64,000 nt of DNA from assembly GCF_023856365.1 (NCBI RefSeq), contig NC_064554.1:2595001-2659000 (forward strand), in the 5' to 3' direction. The DNA is from Brienomyrus brachyistius (Eukaryota; Chordata; Actinopteri; Osteoglossiformes; Mormyridae). The translations under genes and the position numbers were made by a program. Below the pieces are notes generated by a model, which was not told where the DNA came from, made no database searches, and was given only the letters and a program-made list of their open reading frames with translations. This document shows positions 1-11,300 of this stretch, piece after piece (position 1 is the stretch's first letter; each line of letters begins with the position of its first letter).

Positions 1-872
1 GGCTAACATCACCCACCACCCACCACCACGTCTCTGATCGCCCTGCTGTCACTAACAGCTTCTACACTCAAACCAGGCCTTTCACTCGTTTGGCTCGGTC
101 ACTGTGAGTCACCCAGCGGATCTGATCCGCCAGCCTGGCGCCAGGGCTGTTTACGGCCCGGTATCGGTTCAGCCGGGCCTGCCTCAGCACTCCAGCTTAC
201 CGTCCCTGAGCCGAACACGAAGATCTTAATGAGTTAGTAGCAAACAGAAACTGCTGCAGTAATTAAGTAAAATCAGTCAATATCGAAAAACGGGTGTAAC
301 AACAAGCAGCACACACTGGAGGGGGGGGGGGTCCTTCCACCCTACCTGAGTAATCTGCCACTAATGACAGAGTCCTGAAACACTATTCTACAGAGGGAAC
401 AGAAACAGGCATCGTAAACCTGAACACACACATACACACACACACACATACACCCTCACACACACACACACACACACCCTCACACACACACACACACACA
501 TACACCCTCACACACATACACACACACACACATACACCCTCACACACAGGCATCCCGACTGAACCGGCCTCCCAAACCCATGAACGCAGCCCCTGTCCTT
601 GCCAGAAACAAAATGCACAACAACAGAAAGCCACTGTCCATTCATCACGATGACAGTGTTCAGGTGCAGGACTTGCTCTCTCTCAACATGGCATTTCACT
701 TAGAATCCCGGCCGTCCCGTGTGCGACGACATCCGCAGCCCGACGGGGCCACGTGCTGCGCTTAGCCACACCCCTGCAGGCACCGCTCTCCGAATCACAG
801 GCAGCGAGGATGTAGGAAGCGATGGGGGGGAGAGAGAGAGAGAGAGAAAGCCAGCAGAGATGGTTTACTTAC
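1..872 (-). other. rbfox2 intron sequence beyond the 43-nt exon
   Basis: No exon recognised. The segment holds an interrupted (CA)n array at about 424-556, a G10 tract near 321 and a GA-rich stretch near 831-848. The following rbfox2 exons must lie outside the window. Confidence 0.6.
424..556. repeat. interrupted (CA)n minisatellite-like array
   Basis: CA runs separated by TACACCCT interruptions with a roughly regular spacing. Confidence 0.9.
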
Positions 873-915
873 GTATATGTCTGCGGTGCCATAAAACCCA
901 TCTTGATACACCACA
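873..915 (-). CDS. rbfox2: rbfox2 43-nt muscle-type exon
   Basis: 43 nt translating to [14 protein letters not shown] after the split glycine codon. This is the muscle-type (M43) member of the mutually exclusive 43-nt/40-nt exon pair known in RBFOX genes. The brain-type sequence VVYQEPVYG was looked for on both sides and not found. Acceptor CTCTCAG, donor GTAAGT. Two TGCATG words lie in the preceding intron at 1106 and 1126. Confidence 0.92.
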
Positions 916-1902
916 CTGAGAGAGAGAGAGAGACAAAATGGAGGAGAGCGAAGGGGGGGGGGGGTTATTTCACACACTTGCAGCAGGCAACGTAAATACA
1001 TCCAGTTTCCTATTTCATTGGTTCAAACCCAACCCTAAAATCAATGCAGCAGAAGGTGCAGACACCATGCCCTCACCCCCCCCCCCCCCCGAAAACTACA
1101 CAGCACATGCATGAACTATAGAGAACATGCAAACTGACAGTCTGCAGTAACACGCACACACACACACACGTGTAAAATGCTGTGGGGATGGTGCGCGCTG
1201 TGCTTTACCCGGGGTAGGTCGGTATGGCAGGCTGGGGCACGGCGGCCCTCACGGCGCTGTAGACGGGGCGGCCCCGCCCTCGCAGGTGCGCCCCGCGGAA
1301 GGCAGCCGCAGCCGTAGATGCCGCCGCCGCTGCCGCTGCAGGATAGGGGAAGCCAGGAACTGAGGGGCGACAGGATTGGGGAACTGTGGTCAGATGGGTG
1401 CAATGCAGAATGCGGCCTATAGAGGGCAGGGGGGGGGCACAGCAAAGCCTCACCTGCGTAGAGCTCCGGCCCATACACGGCCCCCCACCATGGGGCTCAA
1501 CTTCCACCCTGCTGCTGCACCAACAGACGAAAGAGAGAAAACACACTCAGGACGTCAGAAGAGCGACGGCATGCGAAGAACATTCCGGAAAAACGTGTGA
1601 ATCGCCGTGTACCATAAGGCAAGGAGGTGAGCGCCTCCCCGTTGGGGTACGGGCTGACCATCTTCTTGTTGGTCATCACCCTGGCCGTGGCGTTGTTCAC
1701 CTGGGGGAGACGAGGCGGGTGGGGGAAGGGGATGAAAAAAGGAGAGCGAAGAGCGCGTCGGCGCCCCCCACAGGGGGCGGACAGAGACGGTCACGGGAGA
1801 CATGGACACAGACGGACACAGCACATGCAACCTCAGGCCACCAGAGAAGCCGAAACAGGCACAGAAACGGTTACAAGGAAAACAAAGCCTAAGAATGCTG
1901 TT

Positions 1903-1933
<31 letters not shown>

Positions 1934-4900
1934 GCAGCATTATTATTAAGAGTCATGCAATCGACATCTATGGCTCTGAGTAACCCTGCTGAAAATAACT
2001 GGACTGGGTGTGTGGATCCATGTGCAAAACAGCACAGACAGACAGACAGAGTTCCGTCTGTTCGTCTGTCTGTCTAGCTAACACCCCCCCCCCCAACCCC
2101 GCAGGCTACACTGAGCACGGCTGTTTGCTGCTTACTCTCCCACTGTTCTGTGTTGGGGGGGAGGGGGGGCTATTACCTGGTATGAGGGGGGAGGGCTCTC
2201 AAAACAAGTTCCTGGGTGTGTTTATGTGGGGGGGGGGGTGGTGGCCAGCAGAACTGAAGACAACGTGCAAGTAATGCGACATGACTTTGGGAGTGTGTGT
2301 GTGTGTGTGTGTGTGAGCCAAGCAGTAATAGGTGAAGATGACCAGCTTTTACAGGGATTGGGGAGGCATGCAGCAGGAGAGGAGGCTGGGGAACAGACAG
2401 AGAGCTACAATCTGCAGTCCAATAACTGGCGTGGGGGAGGGGGGGGTGGTGGCAGGGGCCACAAGATGTAGTGTCAAAGCCTTTTAAAATATTTATATAG
2501 AAATTCACGTGTATGAGCCTGTAACCAAGACACTGGGTCACTGCTGTTGTACCTTTGATAAACTGCTACGGAAAAAAGGGGGTGAGTCTCTGGATCTGCA
2601 TGTTGGAACCGAAAACGTGCGTGTGACAGGTGGCTGTTACTGGACAGCACTGCCACCGCTGAGCAGACAGATCCCACCCCGGAGGCCAAACAGCCGCACC
2701 GCTGTAAGCTTCACTCAACTGAAAGTTCACGTCCTTATGGGGAAAAGACGGTGACCTCACTGGCCAATACCGCCCACAAAGAGCGGCTATTAATCGGAAG
2801 GATATTCTCGTTCCTACTATGACCATTTTAATATTGTATTATGTTATTTTCTTATCCACTGAACATTCAAATGAAAGTGTTACTTATGTAACCATAGCAA
2901 CCAAATGAGTAAACTATGTTAGTCGCTGTTGCTCTGGCAGCTAGCAGGTCCATTAGACCGCTGAATTCACAGATTCTCTCAGATAATCTCATTAATTTTT
3001 ATATTCTTGTAAACACAAAAGAGGACGTTATTTATTCATAACAGAAATGCAGAGTAATTGGTAAATACGCCGAAATGTACGGTTCATTACGTATAATTCA
3101 ATGAGTACGATACCCCGAACTAACGTTTCAGGTCTGTTTGTAGCTCGTGCGCTAATCTCATGAGGCCGTAACCTCGGAGGAGGCCACTCTCTTCCGGAAG
3201 CTTTGCGTTTGTGTCGTTAACACGTTCATTGGGTCACACTGGGATGACGCCTGTTTAAAAGGGAGGCGGGCAAACCAAAATGGCCTTGGTAACTCTAATA
3301 AAATATCAGTTTGCTGGCACTGAAGATGATAACCTACGTTCATGCCTGGAATTCTCCAGTGTGCATGGAGGTGCTGACTGTAATTCATGCAGCTTCCCTA
3401 GTGCATTAGTCATACAGACACAAGGACTTTTAAAGGTATGTGCTAGAGTAAATCTTGGCACAAAAACAGGCATGCAAATTAGATAAGAGGGAGAGAAATG
3501 ACAAAAAAGCTAGATAATTCAGAAGACATTTCAGCATGGGTTAAAACGAATAACAAAAAAACCCTTTTCTGTCCATTATGCTCAACCACGACTCACAAAA
3601 ATTTTACACAAGTAATCAATAAAAACAGCAAAATCAAACATTCTGAAATTACTTCAAAAACGCGTGTACACATTACAGCAGCAGGGTGAGAAAGGGGTGC
3701 AAAAATTTGGTAAATAAATACACACAGCCAAAAATGGGCGCATCACATGACCAAGTTTTAAAAAAAAAGTAAAAAAAATCAGCCAATCAGCAAGCATCGG
3801 ATGCAGCGTATAGACCAATCAAAACAATCGCAGCACTCTCATATCAAATACACATACAGAGAGACGGCAAGAGAGAACTGAGACAGGGAAGGGGTTAAGA
3901 GAAGGGATGCAGGTGAGAAAGATGCCAGTCCACACTCAAAAACTGGGGTACACAGAAATGATGGGAGAGAGAGAGAGAGACACTTTATCTACATAAGCAA
4001 CACCANNNNNNNNNNNNNNNNNNNNNNNNNNNNNNNNNNNNNNNNNNNNNNNNNNNNNNNNNNNNNNNNNNNNNNNNNNNNNNNNNNNNNNNNNNNNNNN
4101 NNNNNNNNNNNNNNNNNNNNNNNNNNNNNNNNNNNNNNNNNNNNNNNNNNNNNNNNNNNNNNNNNNNNNNNNNNNNNNNNNNNNNNNNNNNNNNNNNNNN
4201 NNNNNNNNNNNNNNNNNNNNNNNNNNNNNNNNNNNNNNNNNNNNNNNNNNNNNNNNNNNNNNNNNNNNNNNNNNNNNNNNNNNNNNNNNNNNNNNNNNNN
4301 NNNNNNNNNNNNNNNNNNNNNNNNNNNNNNNNNNNNNNNNNNNNNNNNNNNNNNNNNNNNNNNNNNNNNNNNNNNNNNNNNNNNNNNNNNNNNNNNNNNN
4401 NNNNNNNNNNNNNNNNNNNNNNNNNNNNNNNNNNNNNNNNNNNNNNNNNNNNNNNNNNNNNNNNNNNNNNNNNNNNNNNNNNNNNNNNNNNNNNNNNNNN
4501 NNNNNAGTTAGAGAGAGAGAGAGAGAGCGAGAGAGAGCACGCAAGAAAGAAGAGAGAAATGAAGACTGTTAGTTGCCCATGAAATGTGTGTGAGGGAGGA
4601 GTAGGAAATAGCAATCTCCCTTCACACACACATACGCGCGCACACACACATACACACACACACACACACATCCGATCAGGAACATTCCCCCCTCCCAATA
4701 AAAAAAAAACAAAAAACAAAATCAATCATGCAAACATAATTAATCATCAATCCAAACTGAAGACTAGCATCCAAGCAAAAGCCTCACATGTTACAGTGCT
4801 GACCAATAGAGCAACTTGGCGAATGAGACAACCAGAGCCCTCTGAAGCAGCCGCGTGGGCTGCTTTCTGGCCACTGCCAGCGTTTACCACAGCAAGAGGA

Positions 4901-5258
4901 CAAATAGCACATTCACTGACTGGAGTTCACCAGGTAATTATCTCAAAAGGCAAATGCTAAGTTGACTCTAATAACAGCAGATTGGCTCAGGCAGAATGAC
5001 GTTTAAATAGAGATGAATGAAAGTTGGTGGCATTCATTCAGAACGAGGGCTTTGACTGTCCCATCGATGAGACATTTTGCGGCGATTAGCCATGCAGAAC
5101 AAGATGCACCATGCAAACACACCCTATATTAAAATTAACAAGAATAAAAAAAAAAAAATAAATCACAAGGCAATTATATTCATGATTCCATGTGCAGTTC
5201 TCCAGAGAGACACATGCATCACCGCTGCCTGATCCAAGCTCTGTACTTTGGAGAAACT

Positions 5259-5341
<83 letters not shown>

Positions 5342-8300
5342 TTCTTTAAAAATGAATTGGTTTCTTCAGAGCACAGAGTTTATCAGTCTAAAGAGACCAG
5401 TTTTGAAAGACCAGACCTTGTTAAGAGCTAACAAACCAAAATTGCTATACTTCGTTGAATCCATGCATGATTAGAGGATACAAACAGAGTGAGCAACACA
5501 CTGATCTCCCATTTACCGAAAAGCCTTTGACAGATCACAATGCCCAAAGGAAATTTTTCAATGTGTTCATCACAAGAGCATCCAAGAGTTCATGCAATGT
5601 CTCAATTACCTCCACCACCATTATATTCAGAGTAATCGTCATCATCATCATCATCATCGTACAACAGCAGCAGCATTGTCACTAATCAGAGCACTTTACA
5701 TTCAACAGTCCAAAGAAACATTATCAGATGACAACATGCAAACAAATATCTAAACTTAAAGGGAAAGAGAGAAATAAAGTAAGACCAGCCAGGAACACTG
5801 TCACCACTCCAGGTGCAAGGAATTAATTCATGCACATTCCGGTAATGAAAGCTTCTCCATGCATTTACACAACTCCACCACCAGGAGAGCAAAAACATCT
5901 GAAGGCATTTCGCATATCAACCCATGCAGTAATAAGTCATCCCTCATTCCCAATAACTGGCCATTTCTTTTAAGGAAATTTCTTCACTCTAAATATGAAC
6001 TGCACTATGGTACACACTGGTGAACATTCAGTGGGTCACGTACAACAAAAAGGCTTCACTATATAAAGGGAGCTGAAAGGCACGGTTACATTTTAAATTC
6101 ACTGTAACCAGTGGTGCTTTTGCTTTGAAAGGAAACAGCTCGGCTTACAGGTACAATTCACAAAAATGTTAACATATTTAAAAAGAAGAGAGGCCAACCA
6201 CAATGGCCATGTGGCACTGAGGTGGGGGAGGGGGGCGGACCTAAGAGGCCCCTCCTACCGCGGCCAAAGCGGCGTGCTACACCTCTACTCTCGCATTCCA
6301 TGGCATGAAGGAGTCACTCACCGAAGGCGACGATAACACACAAATATACCCACAGCAGCTCGGATAACTCATGCAGTGATAACAAAAAAAAAAAAAAAAA
6401 AACATGCAGATCTAAGGAGACGTGGCTCCCAAAATTAGCCGGCCAAAGTTGTTAAACCATGCAAAAAAACAACAGAACATAATTAAATAAAAGCAAAAAA
6501 AGAAAGTAGAACCATCATAAATTGCCAGGAAGACCTAATCATACCCTGAACAGATCGAGTTTATGTCACCGTGTTGGGCGGTCAATGTCATTGATCGACC
6601 GTGGGTGTCGTTTAGGTCTTTGGGTGGGAGGGGGTGGGAGAAAAAATGAAAATGAAGGCAATTATATCAGCGAACAGGAGAGGCCCATCCATGCAAGTCT
6701 GCTGTCGTGAGCCATCATGGACGCAGAGGACGCATCCATGGAAAATGTACCCATGCAGAGGAGCGAGGGAGCGAGCAGAAGGGTGCCGCGCGGCGCTAAC
6801 GTGGCGAGGCATGCACCGCTGTAGCGGGGGGGAGGGGATGCTAGAAGCCCCTGGACTGCAGCATTGCATGTGACCGGTGATCTCAGAGATACTCAGTATG
6901 GCGCATTGTGAGTGCTGCGCTCATGAGCTCCATCATCAAATCTTGAATCTATTTTTTTTTTTTTTAATCAGTACACTGTATGCAACCCACCATACTGAAC
7001 TCACTTCTTCTTCCCATCATGCTTTGCATTCAAAGCCAGTGCCAACCAAAAAAAAAAGTAGGAACAGTAATGCAAATCTTAACAGGAAAATGATTGATAT
7101 AGCTCATGCAGTTGATCGATGGATCACACCCCATCCCAGTGTAGATCTTGTACATCACTGTTTCCCAACCTGGTCTTCAGGAACTTCCAGACGCTCCACA
7201 TTTTTGCTCCCTCCCAGATGCTCCACATTTTTGCTCCTTCCCAGCTCCCTGACTGACGCTCCGCATTTTTGCTCCTTCCCAGCTCCCAGTACATGGGCTG
7301 CCTGGGGATCCCCGCAGACCAGGTTGGGAAACACTGCTGCACATCATATTAGCATGGCCAAAACCAAAACAAACACAGAAAACCCTGACCAGAAACTACA
7401 GAAGTTAAGTAAATAATTAATTAATCATAATCATTATAACATGGTGAGGATTAAAAAAAAAAAACAAAAACAGTGCAGGGAAGGTAAGCTGACAAAAACA
7501 AGCCATCAAATTACCTCGATCTTGCGTCCCTCGACAAGAGTACCGTGAAGCCTGTCCCTGGCTTTTTCCGCATCGGCGCTGCTCTCGAACGTCACGAAGC
7601 CAAAACCCTGGGGCACCACAGGTGGGGGGGGTAAGGACGAGGATAGGAGGCCAAAAGGGGGAGGAGAGTGGGCAGTTTAGGGGAGGAGCAAAAGGTGGGA
7701 GGAGGTCGGGGTATGAGGAAAACGATCGATACAGGTCATGCAGTTGGTCGATGAATAACCCCACCCCCGCATAAATCCTGTACATCAGTGATCCCCAACC
7801 CAGCCCATGGGGACCCCCCCCCAGACCCTCGTTTTTGCTCCCTCCCAGCTCCCGGTACGTGGACATCAAGAGAGACAATAAGATGAGGTAAGACTGAAAG
7901 ATCAGGAAGGTAAGTGTACTGTTGAAGGGAGTCCGTGAATTTTAAGTACTAAATTAATAGCTTAAGCAAAACAATGCTACAGCCACCATCTTGGTTTTGT
8001 TTGGTAATTCACTCGGATTGCGTTAAAGCATACACAGCACTCGCACTGCGTCACACAGCACTCGCACTGCGTTACATGTCATTTCGTATATACCGTTTAC
8101 ATGTCTTTAGTTTGCACGCTCAGGGAGTCGCTGTCTCGCTGTGCTGATGTGTACGATGACATACGCAAACAATTGAACTGTATAGTAGGTACAAGTGGTT
8201 CAACACAGTGATCTGACTAGCCAGGCTCCTCATTCTTACTACCCAATCTGCTAATCCTGATTAACAGGATTCACGTGCTAAAATGACGCCTACATCCTCA

Positions 8301-11300
8301 GATCAGTGTCAGGATCACATCCAACCCCCCCCCCCCCCAAACACATACCTTTGACCCCCTTTCATTGAAGATGATCTCGACATCGAGAATCTTTCCAAAT
8401 TGCTGGAAAACAGAAGTGAGGCATGACAACAAGGCAGAGAGAGTTTGAAAACAAACTATAACAGAAGAGTCAATATACACCATGTCCAGGTACACAGAGA
8501 ACCAATGTAATTACGGATGAGGAAAAACAAGTGGAGTTTATTTACTTCTGGTAACATTTGGGTTTAAAATCGAAAGAGGAAGTCTTGGCAGTGAGATTGA
8601 TAACACATGAAGGTAAACAAAGGAGTTCTAGCACAGTTTTCTGCCTCATTACAGATTTTTGGTAAACTCAAAGCTTTTCTTCACTGTGGAGTCCAGCTTG
8701 AAAGGAAAAAAAATATTCTTTTTCCATTTCTTCTATGCAGTGACCTCACACTGCTCTTTATCTACACTGGGTGGCAGTGTTGGTGCATGAAGTCAACACA
8801 CCTCCGTGTTTTTCTGCTTTTCTTTCTTTCATTTTCGTTTAATAAAACCTCAAAACTGACTCTTTGTTCACTACGGATTTCTGAGAGAGTATGTCATGGG
8901 TCGAACCCAGGGTCATACGGGCCCATCTACAAACGCCTACACCCTAAGGGCCTGAACGATCCAGAATATTCCGGATGCTTACCCCAAACATCTGCCTCAG
9001 GTCCGGGTCTCTGAAACGGAAGGGGATGTTGGAGACGTGCAGTCGTTTGGGGGTGCATTTGCCCTCCAAAGTATCAGCCCCCACCGCGCCACCGCTTCCA
9101 CCCGGGCAGAGGCCCACTCCCTCTGCAGGTGCTGCGCCATCTGCCTGTTATGGGCAGGCGACGTGAGGGTCAGCATGAAGCTGATGCAGAAACCAAAAAG
9201 AAGCTTTTAAAGATGCCGAGACTCACCGGGGCACTCAGGGTATTAGGGACAGCAGCTGAGCTGTTTGCCCCGGCCTCCGAGGGGGCCTGCCCCGTCGATC
9301 CAAATAGGCTGCTTCCGTATTCAGCCCCCAGGCCATTCTGAGATGGGGGAGGGAACGCGGAAAAGGGTGGAGGCAGCAATCCCTCCTGACCTCCCGCTGA
9401 TTCTTGAGAACCCTGCAAATGGGTGGGGTGGGGGGTGTAGAGTTTAAAGGTATAATTTAGTTACAATATAATTTAGGTCACAATAAAATTGATCTTATTA
9501 ACGTAAACGATGGACAGACGTGCACGGACAGCACTGGATACCAGATCAGCCCACAAATTCATTGCCTGCTTCCCCACCCTGGCAACCCACAGAGGGGAGG
9601 CCCTGCTCCGATTTCACTCTTCCTCTTCAGCGTCCCAGTGCCGGCGGGGGGGGGAGGGGGGGGGGTCACACCATGTCTTGCATGTAATATTCACCTCGGC
9701 CATATCTATTATTAAGGGCCCGGAAATCCGACACGTGTGTCGCTCGCTCTACAGCCGGCACACACTCGAAAGGAGTCTGAATGGGGGGGGGGGAAGCTCC
9801 AGCCAATAGTGACGAGGGTGACTGACATCATCATCAGCCACGGCCAATCAAATAATAAAAGCACAACATTGACAGCCATACATATGGCGCAGAGAGAAAA
9901 GACACTTATTTGTTATATGGACAGGAGCACATCCCCCGCTCAATCGCCACCATCTGCTGTTAAATTATTTTGACTTTTAGCCGGTCACATGACGGAGAGA
10001 TGAGAGTGAGGCTCTGCAGGCTCGCCGGAGCGGCCAACGGCAAACGCTCATTGGGGCAATAAGACCATAAGTGTTTCTGCCATGATGTCAGCATGCATGG
10101 CCCCGCCCCCCCACACAGCAGAGGTCGCAAAAGACCAAGGATTCGTCGCCTTTTCTGCATCGGCGCTGCTCTCGAACGTCATGAAGCCAACACCTTGGGG
10201 CACCACAGGTGGGGGGGAGGTAAGGATGAGGATGGGAGGCCAAAAGGAGGAGAGAGTGGGCAGTTTAGGGGAGGAGCAAAAGGTGGGAGGAGGTCGGGGT
10301 AAGAGGAAAACGATCGATACAGGTCATGCAGTTGGTCGATGAATAACCCCACCCCCGCATAAATCCAGTGCATCAGTGATCCCCAACACAGCCCTTGGGG
10401 ACCCCGAGACCCTCATTTTTGCTCCCTCCCAGCTCCCGGTACATGGACGTCAAGAGAGACAATAAGACGAGGTAAGATGGAAAGATCAGAAAGAGAAGTG
10501 TACTGTCGAAGGGAGGCCATGAATTTTAAGTACTGAATTAATATCTTAAGCAAAAAAATGCTACAGCCACTATCTTGGTTTTGTTTGGTAATTCACTCAG
10601 ATTGCATTAAAGCACTCGCACTGCGTTACACAGCACTCGCCTTTGTACTACTGTCTTGTACATATCGCACATATTTTTTGGGCATTTCATATATACTGTT
10701 TACATGCAGGAGTGGCCAACGGCAAACGTTGATTGGGGCAACAAGACCATAAGTGTTTCTGCCATGATGTCAGCATGTATGGCCCCGCCCCCCCCCCCCC
10801 CACACACAGCAGAGGTTGCAAAAAGACCAAGGATTCGTCGCCCCGTTAAGGGGAACATCCCACATTGCAAACATACCAATCACTGGGTCGTCTTGGAACC
10901 ATGGACTGGTAGGGCTATCTACTCAAACGATCAAAACCTCACCGCATAATAGAATTCAAGTATCAGTTACAAGAAAAAAAACTGTAAAAATTTTATGTAA
11001 GAGCACACGGCCTGCGCCCAAAGCGGCCAGCAGACAAGCTGAGTGCGACCTTCTCGCAGCCCAAACACAAATACATCGTCTGTCTCTATTGGCCTCTTTT
11101 TATTGCTCTTTCCCAGCAGTCTGCAAAGCGTCATAAAATGACATAGATGGCAAAAAGAAGCTGCAATATTCTCCGCTTTTCCCAACTGCCTGTGCCATTT
11201 GCTGCATTAATAAACCGCACTCTCTTGGATTATACCCCCACCTTCGCATTCAGCATCGCGGCAGCCTGCCTGAACGGACCACAATGCACCTCTCCGGGGT

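Larger units (their letters stand above)
1701..7514 (-). other. rbfox2 intron between the 93-nt RRM exon and the post-RRM exon
   Basis: No further exon was recognised in this 5.8 kb. It contains (ATC)n at 1903-1932, a small inverted repeat of GACA/TGTC units at 2038-2076, (GT)n near 2292-2315, several G8-G10 tracts, the 500-N gap and the TGCATG cluster. From 7100 to 7340 there is a dispersed repeat with inverted and tandem TTTTTGCTCC-type blocks that recurs at 7740-7860 and 10310-10440. An undetected cassette exon inside the N gap cannot be excluded. Confidence 0.6.

Noticed and set aside
916..1208. Brain-type 40-nt rbfox2 exon
   Set aside because: Searched for VVYQEPVYG on the minus strand around the 43-nt exon and found nothing.
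3936..4725. Two minus-strand frames spanning the N gap
   Set aside because: They consist of unknown residues flanked by (GA)n and (CA)n translation.
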